This document shows positions 44,963 through 53,730 of a stretch of 64,000 bases of DNA, one piece after another. The position numbers and the translations under genes are program-made. The notes under the pieces are model-generated. The model saw only the letters and a list, made by a program, of their open reading frames with translations. It made no database searches and was not told the DNA's origin. Positions within the stretch are counted from its first letter, which is position 1. Every line of letters begins with the position of its first letter. Origin of the DNA: an uncultured Parabacteroides sp. (GTDB taxonomy: Bacteria; Bacteroidota; Bacteroidia; Bacteroidales; Tannerellaceae); contig CAKVBA010000001.1 in assembly GCA_934725305.1 (NCBI GenBank), positions 87,601 to 151,600 on the forward strand. The letters run 5' to 3'.

Positions 44963-47686
44963 CTATTCATCAAATAGTTTCATTTGACCTGTTATCTCAT
45001 CCATGATGTCCCGATGGCTCTGAACGGCCGACTCGCTCTCATTCTCCTCCGGCAAATCCTCATCGCCTTCAGCCGGGTTCTTAGGCTCGGCATGGCGGTT
45101 CGGCTCCAGCTCATTGATGGTCTCTATCTCGAAGGTGGTGAGTCGCTTGCCCTTGGCCTTGAAGCCCTTCACGGCAATAAACTCCTCGGCATCCACCTCC
45201 AGCGGCTCACGGAAAGCATCCTTGCCGCCAAACACCACCTCGATACGCGGATAGACCTCATCGGTCAAGATCAGCAGGCGGCTCTTCGGGTTGTCGCCCA
45301 GGAAGTTCTGCTTGCGGCTTCCGGCTTCCAGCATGAAGCGCTTCAGATAGGGATACTTCTGATCCGCATCATACAGAGCTGCCGTCCACACCTTGTTGGG
45401 GTCGAACTTCTCGATCATCAAGATATTGTCTTCATAGTGGTTGCTCAGGTCGAAGTTGGTCGTGTAGAACTCTCCGGTCTGCAAAATCACCAAGATCTGG
45501 TCTTCGCTCTGAAACTCGCCCAGCTCATCGCCTCGCCCATCATAATTGAGGCGCAGCACATCTCTGTCGAACCACACTTCGCGTCCGCCCAAGGTGGAAG
45601 AGCCCTTCTGTTTCAAGGTGATCTTATGCACATCGGCCTTGGTCAGGATATTTCCCTGCGAGGCTCGTCCCTTGATGGCAATCTCACTGAAATTCTTCTC
45701 AAACACCAGCAGCTTCTGGCGAGGCTTGGGCTTCAGTATCACCTTCACCGTCTCGGCCTCGCCATTCGGGTTGGCACTGAAATAGAGGATGCGCGAACCC
45801 TCTGTCCCCTTCGTCAGGTCATATTCCTTGTCTCGGGTCACGCCGGTCACTGCAAAGCGCTTGATATAGTTGAAACCCACCTTGCCGTCGCGATAGATCA
45901 CGTTATAGATAGTGCGCACATCATTCCGCTTGAAGACATTGAGATAGAGCACATCTTTGCCCACAAACATCTTGTCGCACACCTTCACAATCTTGTAGAT
46001 GCCATTGCGATAGAAGAGGATCACATCGTCGATATCCGAACAGTTGCAGACAAACTCATCCTTCTTCAGTCCCATGCCGATAAAGCCCTCGGCCCGATTG
46101 ATATAGAGCTTCTCATTGGCCTCGACCACCTTGGTGGCTTCGATGGTGTCGAAGCTCCGCACCTCGGTCCGGCGGGGATAATTCTTGCCATATCGCTCTT
46201 TCAGCTGGGTGAACCAGTTGATGGTGTATTCCACCAGATGAGCCAGATGATAGTCTATCTTCTCTATCTCGGTCCGCATCTGGGCAATCTGTTCATTACA
46301 CTTATCCGAATTGAACTTCAAGATGCGTCCCATCTTGATCTCCATCAGCCGCAAGATGTCCTCTCGAGTAATCTCCCGTATAAAGTAGGATTTGAAGGGT
46401 TCCAACCGCCGGTCGATATGAGCCACTGCCTCGTCCATCGTGGCTGCATTCTCAAACTCCTTGTCCTTATAGATACGCTCTTCGATAAAGATCTTCTCCA
46501 GCGAAGCAAAGAGCAGTGTCTCTTCCAGTTCGCCCTTCTGAATCTCCAGCTCGCGCTTCAGCAGATACATCGTGCGGTCTGCCGAGTTGCGCAACACATC
46601 GCTCACCGTCAGGAAGTGGGGCTTATCCTCCTTGATCACACAACAGTTGGGCGAGATGCTGATTTCGCAGTCGGTAAAGGCATACAGCGCATCGATGGTC
46701 TTGTCCGACGAGACGCCGGGCGCCAGATGCACCAGAATCTCCACCTCACGGGCGGTGTTGTCGTCCACCTTCTTAATCTTGATCTTGCCCTTCTCGTTCG
46801 CCTTCAAGATAGACTCAATCACCGACGAAGTGGTCTTGCCATACGGAATGTCGTTGATCACCAAGGTGCGGTTATCCACCTTGCCAATCTTGGCACGCAC
46901 CTTGACCGATCCGCCACGCTCGCCGTCATTATATTTCGACACATCAATATAGCCGCCCGTCAGAAAGTCGGGATAGAGCGTGAACTCTTCTCCCCTGAGA
47001 TAGGCAACCGAGGCATCCAGCAGCTCATTGAAGTTGTGAGGAAGTATCTTCGACGAAAGACCCACGGCAATGCCCTCCACGCCTTGGGCCAGCAGCAGCG
47101 GGAACTTCACCGGCAGCGTGACCGGCTCCTTGTTGCGTCCATCATACGAGAGCTGCCACAGGGTTGTCTTCGGATTGAACACCGTGTCGAGGGCGAACTT
47201 CGACAAACGGGCTTCGATGTAACGCGGGGCAGCCGCACCGTCGCCGGTCAGTATATTACCCCAGTTTCCCTGGCAGTCGATCAACAGGTCTTTCTGTCCC
47301 AGCTGCACCAAGGCATCACCGATAGAGGCGTCTCCATGAGGATGAAACTGCATCGTGTGACCCACGATATTGGCCACCTTGTTGTAGCGGCCGTCGTCCA
47401 ACCGCTTCATCGAATGCAGGATACGGCGCTGCACCGGCTTCAGTCCGTCGTCGATATGCGGCACGGCACGCTCCAGAATCACATACGATGCGTAGTCGAG
47501 AAACCATTGCTGATACATTCCCGAAAGATGATACGACACGCGTCCATCTCCCTTGTTCGGCACCTTATAGTCTGAATGTGTGTTCGCCTCTGCCTTCTCC
47601 TCTTGCGATGGAGCCGGCACAGTTTCTTCCCTCTCTTCGTCGTTGTTATGCGTCGTTATCTCGTCTTCTCTATCTTCTGGTCTCAT
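44963..47686 (-). CDS. parC: DNA topoisomerase IV subunit A
   Basis: 907 residues. Disordered acidic N-terminus (1-45). Topo IIA core: YVILERAVPHIDDGLKPVQRRILHSM, HPHGDASIGDALVQLGQ, and AAAPRYIEARLSK with the catalytic Tyr156. The C-terminal domain has beta-pinwheel-type repeats but no clear GyrA box, fitting ParC. The tail is acidic. With ParE (encoded at 19347) it decatenates replicated chromosomes. It lies 3 bp upstream of the DUF3316 gene. Confidence 0.92.
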   Translation of the reverse strand: MRPEDREDEITTHNNDEEREETVPAPSQEEKAEANTHSDYKVPNKGDGRVSYHLSGMYQQWFLDYASYVILERAVPHIDDGLKPVQRRILHSMKRLDDGRYNKVANIVGHTMQFHPHGDASIGDALVQLGQKDLLIDCQGNWGNILTGDGAAAPRYIEARLSKFALDTVFNPKTTLWQLSYDGRNKEPVTLPVKFPLLLAQGVEGIAVGLSSKILPHNFNELLDASVAYLRGEEFTLYPDFLTGGYIDVSKYNDGERGGSVKVRAKIGKVDNRTLVINDIPYGKTTSSVIESILKANEKGKIKIKKVDDNTAREVEILVHLAPGVSSDKTIDALYAFTDCEISISPNCCVIKEDKPHFLTVSDVLRNSADRTMYLLKRELEIQKGELEETLLFASLEKIFIEERIYKDKEFENAATMDEAVAHIDRRLEPFKSYFIREITREDILRLMEIKMGRILKFNSDKCNEQIAQMRTEIEKIDYHLAHLVEYTINWFTQLKERYGKNYPRRTEVRSFDTIEATKVVEANEKLYINRAEGFIGMGLKKDEFVCNCSDIDDVILFYRNGIYKIVKVCDKMFVGKDVLYLNVFKRNDVRTIYNVIYRDGKVGFNYIKRFAVTGVTRDKEYDLTKGTEGSRILYFSANPNGEAETVKVILKPKPRQKLLVFEKNFSEIAIKGRASQGNILTKADVHKITLKQKGSSTLGGREVWFDRDVLRLNYDGRGDELGEFQSEDQILVILQTGEFYTTNFDLSNHYEDNILMIEKFDPNKVWTAALYDADQKYPYLKRFMLEAGSRKQNFLGDNPKSRLLILTDEVYPRIEVVFGGKDAFREPLEVDAEEFIAVKGFKAKGKRLTTFEIETINELEPNRHAEPKNPAEGDEDLPEENESESAVQSHRDIMDEITGQMKLFDE

Positions 47687-47744
47687 ATATTCCTATCTCT
47701 TCTCCCGTTACAAACAGGGTGTAAATATACGAATTATTTTAGGA

Positions 47745-50570
47745 CTATAAGCCCTCTTCGGTGGTCATAACCACTTCTACCCGATTCCCTTCCGCCAAGA
47801 GCTTCTTCACAAATGCACGGATCTTGTCGGGTGTGATTGCCTTCACCACCGCCTCAAAGCGGGTGGCCTGATCGAAATGGCGGGCATAATAGTTGTCGAG
47901 CACACTCAGCCAATAGCCGTTCTCCTGCAGGCTCTCGGCATGGCGTTTCAGCAGGTGATCACGTGTCTTCACGAAGTCGGCCTCGCGTGGTCCTTCATCG
48001 GCCAGACGCTTCAGTTCGTCCCGCACAATCCGGTTCATCTGTTCGCGCTTGGCCGGATCGGTGTCGTATTGGATCTGCAACAGAGTGCGTCCTTCGGGGA
48101 AAGACGATACCACCACCGACGAGCTCACGCCATAAGTGCCGCCCTCTTTCTCACGCACCTTCTCCATATACACCAGGTCGAGAATCTGCTTCAGCATCTG
48201 CGCAACCACACGGTTCTCCAGGTCATAGCTCATCTCGCCGTTATACAGATTCATCACAGTGGATTTGGGTGTCTCCATCGGGCGGTTGAACACATTGACA
48301 TATTCTCCCTTGCGATAGGCGGGCACTTCGGCCGAATTGCCCTTTTCGATACGGTTCAGGGCGGGCAGCGTGGCCAGATACTGCTCGATATAAGTCTCTA
48401 TGCTGTCCGGCTCAATCGCCCCCACAAAGGTGAAGACAAAGTCCGAAGCATCGGCAAACCGGTCTTTATACATCTGCATGATGCGCGGATAGCTAATCCG
48501 GTCGATCTCTTGCAGGCGCAACCGCTGTGCCCGTGGATTATCTTGATAGAGTGCCCAGGTGAGCGTGTCGGCAAAGGCTACCGACGGATCCAGCTCGACA
48601 TGCTGTAGCTGCGACTTCATCCGGCTGGTAAACGAGGCAAAGGCCTCTTCGTCCATGCGGGGTGCCGTAAAGTGGAGATAGATCAGCTCAAACAGGCTCT
48701 TCAGGTCTTTCGGAGAGACCGATCCGCTCAATCCCTCTTCGTCCATGCCCAAGTAGGGCGAGCAGGTGACATTCTTTCCGGCCAGACTCTTTCCCAGCTC
48801 TATCGCCGAGAAGTCTCCCAAGCCGCCCAGCCCAATCACACTGCTGAACACCTTCAGATTGACGGCATCCTCATCTCCAAAGAGTGTGCTTCCGCCCGGA
48901 CTGGTTGCCATCATCTGTATCTGGTCTTTCTTGAATTCGGTAGGCTTCACCACCACCTGCACGCCATTGCTCAGGCGCATCACGGTGGCTCCAAAGAGCG
49001 GATCCAGTCTCTTCTCAACGATGGTGCCGGGCTGGGGCAACGATGGGATCAGCGGCTTGTCCGACACGGTCTCTTTATACGGCTCGACCGGTCTCTTCTG
49101 TGCCTCCCTGAAGATGCGCAGCAGCTCCTCTTCCGACGGATAGACAATTCCCTCCTTGTCGGGACCGGTCAGGCTGATCACGATATTCTTTTCGCCTATC
49201 ACGCTTTGGATATATTGATTCACCTGTTGCAGGGTGATGTTGGGGGCAATCTGGCTCATCAAGGCATATTCCATCTCGATGCCCGGAATCGATCCGCCTT
49301 CGGTGAAGTGATGGACATATTCGGTGGTGTAGGAGCTGTTGGGCTGGTTGTCTCGCTCGTTATAGGCCGATTCATACTGGCGCAGCACATTGATGCGGGC
49401 ACGTTCATATTCCGACTGTGTGAAGCCGAACTGCTTCAGCCGCTCGGTCTCCATCACCATCGTGGTCAGGGTGGAATCGATGGCGCCCTCTTTCACCAAG
49501 GCGGCCACGGTCCAGGCCTCTTTGGTGCGAGCCACCATATAGTTGCCATCGGCTGCCTCGGCATAGACAAAGGGCGGATTGGCCTGATGCAGCAGTTCGT
49601 CGAAGCGTTCGTTCATCATGGCCGAACAGACCGCCTGCACATAGTCTTTCTCCATTCCGACGATGGTTGCCGCCATCTCTCGGGGCAGTTTGTCATGTTT
49701 ATAGAAAAGGAAAAGGGTAGTTGCGGGAGCTTCTCGGTCGGTAGCTATCGACACCAGCGGCTCTTCGTTGTCGGGCACGGCCTCTTCGTTGCGCTTTGCG
49801 GCATTCACCGGAGCGGGAATATCGGCAAAGATCTGTTTCAGCGAGTTCTCCACCCGATCGACATCCACGTCGCCCACCACGATGATGGCCTGCAGGTCGG
49901 GGCGATACCATTTCTTGTAATAGGCTCGCAGCTCTTCGGGTTTGAAGTGGTTGATCACATCAATCGCACCAATAGGCATACGGTGGGCATAGCGGCTGCC
50001 GGGCAATATCTCGGGCAGTTGCTGCTCCCACATACGGGCCTGAGCGTTCTGTCCGGTGCGCCACTCTTCGCGAATGACGCCTCGCTCTTGCTCGATGGCG
50101 GTATCGGCCAGCGTGATAAAGCCGGACCAGTCGTGCAGGATCAGCAGGCAAGAGTCCACAACCGAGCTCTCTTTCACCGGTGCATTCATCACCATATAGA
50201 CGGTCTCGTCAAAGCTGGTATAGGCATTGAAGTTCTCGCCTCCGCGCATGCCCACTCGCTCGATATAGTCGTCCATACCGTGGCCGGGGAAGTGTTTGCT
50301 GCCATTAAAGGCCATGTGTTCCAGGAAATGGGCCAATCCACGCTGATGCTCCTCTTCCAGAATGGAGCCCACGTTTTGGGCGATATAGAAGTCGGCCCGC
50401 TCTTTGGGCTGTTCGTTGTGACGGATGTAATAGGTCAACCCGTTCTGTAACCGGCCATATCGCACCTTCGGGTCAATCGGTAGTGGGTCCATCTTGTCTT
50501 GTGCGTTCAGCAGGCTCCATGTGGCCTGACACACCAGCAGGGCTATCAGCCATAAATGTCTCTTCTTCAT
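47745..50570 (-). CDS. M16 family zinc metalloprotease (insulinase-like)
   Basis: 941 residues. Signal peptide to about residue 24 (SLLNAQ). HxxEH zinc motif HFLEH at 81-85 with the distal Glu in AIEQERGVIREEWR (about 155-170), and the paired inactive-type M16 domains following (VVVKPTEFKKDQIQMMATSPGGSTLFGDEDAVNLK in the second half). It degrades peptides in the periplasm or at the surface. The usual partner may be within the single 941-residue chain, since two M16 halves are fused. Own promoter at 50626-50633. Confidence 0.92.
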   Translation of the reverse strand: MKKRHLWLIALLVCQATWSLLNAQDKMDPLPIDPKVRYGRLQNGLTYYIRHNEQPKERADFYIAQNVGSILEEEHQRGLAHFLEHMAFNGSKHFPGHGMDDYIERVGMRGGENFNAYTSFDETVYMVMNAPVKESSVVDSCLLILHDWSGFITLADTAIEQERGVIREEWRTGQNAQARMWEQQLPEILPGSRYAHRMPIGAIDVINHFKPEELRAYYKKWYRPDLQAIIVVGDVDVDRVENSLKQIFADIPAPVNAAKRNEEAVPDNEEPLVSIATDREAPATTLFLFYKHDKLPREMAATIVGMEKDYVQAVCSAMMNERFDELLHQANPPFVYAEAADGNYMVARTKEAWTVAALVKEGAIDSTLTTMVMETERLKQFGFTQSEYERARINVLRQYESAYNERDNQPNSSYTTEYVHHFTEGGSIPGIEMEYALMSQIAPNITLQQVNQYIQSVIGEKNIVISLTGPDKEGIVYPSEEELLRIFREAQKRPVEPYKETVSDKPLIPSLPQPGTIVEKRLDPLFGATVMRLSNGVQVVVKPTEFKKDQIQMMATSPGGSTLFGDEDAVNLKVFSSVIGLGGLGDFSAIELGKSLAGKNVTCSPYLGMDEEGLSGSVSPKDLKSLFELIYLHFTAPRMDEEAFASFTSRMKSQLQHVELDPSVAFADTLTWALYQDNPRAQRLRLQEIDRISYPRIMQMYKDRFADASDFVFTFVGAIEPDSIETYIEQYLATLPALNRIEKGNSAEVPAYRKGEYVNVFNRPMETPKSTVMNLYNGEMSYDLENRVVAQMLKQILDLVYMEKVREKEGGTYGVSSSVVVSSFPEGRTLLQIQYDTDPAKREQMNRIVRDELKRLADEGPREADFVKTRDHLLKRHAESLQENGYWLSVLDNYYARHFDQATRFEAVVKAITPDKIRAFVKKLLAEGNRVEVVMTTEEGL

Positions 50571-50625
50571 AATCTTCTTATTAACAAGTCTGTTTTTTCC
50601 CCCAACGGTTGAAAGGGGTAGTTAG

Positions 50626-50633
50626 CAAATATA
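50626..50633 (-). promoter_or_regulatory. -7 promoter box for M16 protease
   Basis: Minus strand TATATTTG, 55 bp before the ATG at 50570. Confidence 0.55.
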
Positions 50634-50677
50634 CAACATTTATGAGTTTACGGTAGGTTCATTCCCGAAAAAATCAC

Positions 50678-50685
50678 TTACTTTG
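50678..50685 (+). promoter_or_regulatory. -7 promoter-like box for glyS
   Basis: TTACTTTG, one mismatch from TAnnTTTG, 40 bp before the glyS ATG; divergent from the M16 promoter. Confidence 0.45.
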
Positions 50686-50725
50686 CAGATTCTAATAGGT
50701 TAGAAACTAAATTAACTGCGTTATT

Positions 50726-52270
50726 ATGGCACAAGAAGATGTATTTAAGAAATTAGTATCGCATTGCAAAGAATATGGCTTCGTATTCCCTTCTTCCGAA
50801 ATCTATGACGGACTGGGAGCAGTGTACGACTATGGACAGTATGGCGTTGAGCTGAAAAACAACATAAAGAAATATTGGTGGGACAGCATGACTCTGCTTC
50901 ACGAGAATGTAGTAGGTATCGACTCTGCCATCTTTATGCACCCTACTATCTGGAAAGCTTCGGGCCATGTTGACGCATTCAACGATCCGCTGATCGACAA
51001 CAAAGACTCCAAGAAACGCTATCGTGCCGATGTGCTGATCGAAGATCACCTGGGCAAGATCGAAGAGAAGATCAATAAAGAGGTGGCCAAAGCTGCCAAA
51101 CGTTTTGGCGAAGCCTTCGACGAGGCTCAGTTCCGTGCCACCAATGCGCGTGTGCTGGAATATCAGGCTAAATGGAACGAGATTCACGAGCGTTTCTCTA
51201 AGGATATGAACGACTCCAACTTCGAAGATCTGCGTCAGCTGATCATCGACTGCGAGATTGTCTGCCCTATCTCGGGCACTCGCAACTGGACCGATGTCCG
51301 TCAGTTCAACCTGATGTTTTCTACCGAGATGGGTTCTACGGCCGATGGAGCCATGAAGGTCTATCTGCGTCCCGAAACGGCTCAGGGTATCTTTGTCAAC
51401 TTCCTCAACGTGCAGAAAACAGGCCGCATGAAGATTCCGTTTGGTATCGCTCAGATTGGTAAGGCGTTCCGCAACGAGATTGTGGCTCGTCAGTTTGTCT
51501 TCCGTATGCGTGAGTTCGAACAGATGGAGATGCAGTTCTTTGTGCGTCCGGGCGAAGAGCTCGAATGGTTCAAGAAGTGGAAAGAGACTCGCCTGAAATG
51601 GCACTTGGCTCTGGGCTTGGGCGACAAGAAATATCGCTACCACGACCACGAGAAGCTGGCTCACTATGCCAATGCGGCTACCGACATCGAGTTCGAGATG
51701 CCGTTTGGCTTCAAAGAGGTGGAAGGCATCCACAGCCGTACCAACTTCGACCTGTCTCAGCATGAGAAGTTCTCGGGCAAGAAGATCCAGTATTTCGATC
51801 CGGAGCTGAACCAGAGCTACACGCCGTATGTCATCGAGACCTCTATCGGTGTGGATCGTGTCTTCCTCAGCATCATGGCGGGCTCTTATTGCGAAGAGAA
51901 GCTCGACAATGGCGAGTCTCGTGTTGTGCTGAAGCTGCCGGCAGCCTTGGCTCCTATCAAGTTGGCTGTGTTGCCGTTGGTGAAGAAAGATGGTCTGCCC
52001 GAAAAGGCCGAAGAGATCATGAACCTGTTGCGCTTCGACTTCCGTTGCCAATACGACGAGAAGGATTCTATCGGCAAGCGTTACCGCCGTCAGGATGCAA
52101 TCGGTACTCCTTATTGTATCACTATCGACCACGATACGCTGAAAGACAACTGTGTTACTATCCGCTTCCGTGATACGATGGAGCAAGAGCGTGTCAGCAT
52201 CGACAGCCTCCACGACATCATCTCTGAAAAGGTTAGCTTAAGGAATTTGTTAAAAAAGGTAATTGAATAA
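50726..52270 (+). CDS. glyS: glycyl-tRNA synthetase
   Basis: 514 residues, single-chain class II GlyRS of the eukaryote/archaea-like type. N-terminal FKKLVSHCKEYGFVFPSSEIYDGLGAVYDYGQYGVELKNNIKKYWW, then motif 2 region FRNEIVARQFVFRMREFEQMEMQFFV, and ETSIGVDRVFLSIMAGSY as motif 3; the C-terminal anticodon-binding domain starts near residue 400 (LPAALAPIKLAVLPLVKK). It charges tRNA-Gly. The FKBP gene follows after 10 bp and is probably co-transcribed. Confidence 0.96.
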   Translation: MAQEDVFKKLVSHCKEYGFVFPSSEIYDGLGAVYDYGQYGVELKNNIKKYWWDSMTLLHENVVGIDSAIFMHPTIWKASGHVDAFNDPLIDNKDSKKRYRADVLIEDHLGKIEEKINKEVAKAAKRFGEAFDEAQFRATNARVLEYQAKWNEIHERFSKDMNDSNFEDLRQLIIDCEIVCPISGTRNWTDVRQFNLMFSTEMGSTADGAMKVYLRPETAQGIFVNFLNVQKTGRMKIPFGIAQIGKAFRNEIVARQFVFRMREFEQMEMQFFVRPGEELEWFKKWKETRLKWHLALGLGDKKYRYHDHEKLAHYANAATDIEFEMPFGFKEVEGIHSRTNFDLSQHEKFSGKKIQYFDPELNQSYTPYVIETSIGVDRVFLSIMAGSYCEEKLDNGESRVVLKLPAALAPIKLAVLPLVKKDGLPEKAEEIMNLLRFDFRCQYDEKDSIGKRYRRQDAIGTPYCITIDHDTLKDNCVTIRFRDTMEQERVSIDSLHDIISEKVSLRNLLKKVIE

Positions 52271-52280
52271 AAAAACGGGT

Positions 52281-52847
52281 ATGACTATAAAAAGATTCGG
52301 CTTATGGGTCTGGATGCTTCTGTGCGTGGTGGCGTTCTCGGCTTGCAACGATGATGATGAGCTCGACTACAACAAGCTTATCGAGCTGTATGGCGACTGG
52401 AAGGCAGAAAACGACAAAGCGCTTCAGAAGATTGCAAACGACTCTTCCTACACGGCTATCGAGTCTGTCGGCAACGATGGCTCGGTCTATGTGAAGGTGC
52501 AGAAAGAGGGCAAAGGAAAAGAGCCTATCTATTTCACCGACTCGGTAAAGGCCTTTTATTCGCTGTGGACCATCGATGGCCGGAAGCTCGACTCTCGCGA
52601 GGCTCCTTACGACAATGCCGTCACACTGGGCGTTGGCACGGGTGTTATCGATGGCTGGGGCGTTGCTGTGCAGAATATGCATGTGGGCGACCGCTGGGAA
52701 GTGTGGATGCCTTATCAGTTGGGCTATGGCATTGCCGGCAACTATAACACAGAAACAGGCTCCTATTCGGTTTTGCCTTTTTCTACTCTCCACTACGAGA
52801 TAGAGATTGTCTCTATCATCCGCAACGATGTGGAGATTACTAAGTAA
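52281..52847 (+). CDS. FKBP-type peptidyl-prolyl isomerase lipoprotein
   Basis: 188 residues from the ATG at 52281 (MTIKRFGLWVWMLLC); a longer TTG start at 52263 overlaps glyS and is unlikely. Lipoprotein signal with Cys23 (AFSAC-N). After a spacer, the FKBP domain has SVKAFYSLWTIDGRKLDSRE, VTLGVGTGVIDGWGVAVQNMHVGDRWEVWMPYQLGYG and FSTLHYEIEIVSI at the end. It likely helps fold periplasmic or surface proteins. A terminator follows at 52878-52910. Confidence 0.9.
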   Translation: MTIKRFGLWVWMLLCVVAFSACNDDDELDYNKLIELYGDWKAENDKALQKIANDSSYTAIESVGNDGSVYVKVQKEGKGKEPIYFTDSVKAFYSLWTIDGRKLDSREAPYDNAVTLGVGTGVIDGWGVAVQNMHVGDRWEVWMPYQLGYGIAGNYNTETGSYSVLPFSTLHYEIEIVSIIRNDVEITK

Positions 52848-52877
52848 TATCTATTCTATTGTATAGTATTTGATCGG

Positions 52878-52910
52878 GCCTGCGTCAAAAGTGTTGTTTT
52901 TGAAGCAGGC
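52878..52910 (+). terminator. hairpin terminator, recurrent family (T7)
   Basis: GCCTGCGTCAAAA and TTTTTGAAGCAGGC arms around a short GTGTTG loop, followed by a run of seven T. A canonical intrinsic terminator behind the FKBP gene. Confidence 0.87.
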
Positions 52911-52957
52911 TTTTTTTGAGAGGATGTGGCAGAGATATTTCAACTAATCGGTAAAGT

Positions 52958-53301
52958 GTTATTGTAATTTTATCAATGTGACCAATCGCTAAAATAAGCG
53001 ACAAGTTTGTCTGAAATGACTGGCAACTTTGCCAGACTTGACAGACGAATCAGTCTCGGCCCAAACACCCTGAAAAAATGGGTTATAGCCTATCTTTCAA
53101 GGGTCTATAGAGTTTTTGGAAAAAGGGTATAGACTTTTTCAAAAAAGGGTAGGGACTTTTTTGAAAATGGGTAGGCACTCCGTTCGGATTGGGTAGGCAC
53201 ACTCCGTCGGAAAGGAGTAGTTACCCAATTCCCGTAAATAAACGACCCCATTTTGACAGGATAAACAACCTCTTGCATGCCCACCTACTTATTGTATTTT
53301 T
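52958..53301 (-). repeat. 342 bp intergenic element, copy D (inverted)
   Basis: GTTATTGTAATTTT (52958-52971) and CTTATTGTATTTTT (53288-53301) at its ends, same orientation as copy C. Contains the hairpin-prone GCCCAAACACCCTG block (53060s), a TCTATAGA core, GGGTAGGGACTTTTTTGAAA and two GGGTAGGCA(CA)CTCCGT units. With the family 2 repeat below it fills the 52848-53730 gap, in which I see no gene. Confidence 0.85.
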
Positions 53302-53416
53302 ACGGCAGTATTAAATAGGACAATCTTGAAGCATTCTTATAAGATTCGTCAGGATCTGTAAAATGCAAGGCTGCTTTTGTGATTATGATACACCGCCGTC
53401 TTTTGAATGCCCTTCG

Positions 53417-53488
53417 AATGCTTTTTGAAAAAAGATGCCGACCTTTTTCCAAAAAGGGTGCGCCCTTTTCTAAAAAAGGATGCGAGTT
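53417..53488 (-). repeat. short palindromic repeat, family 2 (copy 2, inverted)
   Basis: Inverted copy of the block at 761-840: AAAAAGGG-TGCG-CCCTTTT palindrome at 53451-53469, flanked by GCCGACCTTTTTCC. Just before it, at about 53385-53400, TTATGATACACCGCCG looks like a decayed arm of the recurrent terminator hairpin. Confidence 0.6.
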
Positions 53489-53695
53489 TTTCTAATAGTG
53501 ATTGCAACCCTTTCACAACAGAGTCGGCGTTATAAAAGGTATCTCGACTCATTCACCAATGAATCATATAAAAGACTCTATCATTTGCTTCTTGTCTATT
53601 AGCCCCTCCTTTCTCCCTATCAGAATAGAATCAGAATAGTATCCATCTTGCCCACATTCTTTGAGTCAGAGATAGCGAATCTGCCATTATTTATG

Positions 53696-53703
53696 TACTT
53701 TTG
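53696..53703 (+). promoter_or_regulatory. -7 promoter box for aroA
   Basis: TACTTTTG, 27 bp before the ATG at 53731. Confidence 0.55.
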
Positions 53704-53730
53704 TCATTCACAAAAGAATAAGATAAGGTG

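Noticed and set aside
44984..47575. 863-codon plus-strand ORF opposite parC
   Set aside because: It is the exact antisense shadow of parC, whose protein motifs (catalytic Tyr region, HPHGDA) are unmistakable; the antisense product is Leu/His/Gln-rich with no family features.
48672..50450. 592-codon plus-strand ORF opposite the M16 protease
   Set aside because: Antisense shadow of a gene with a clear HFLEH zinc motif; the length follows from codon bias, not selection.
7951..53301. CRISPR array
   Set aside because: The repeated units are dispersed or directly tandem without unique spacers, and no cas gene is present.
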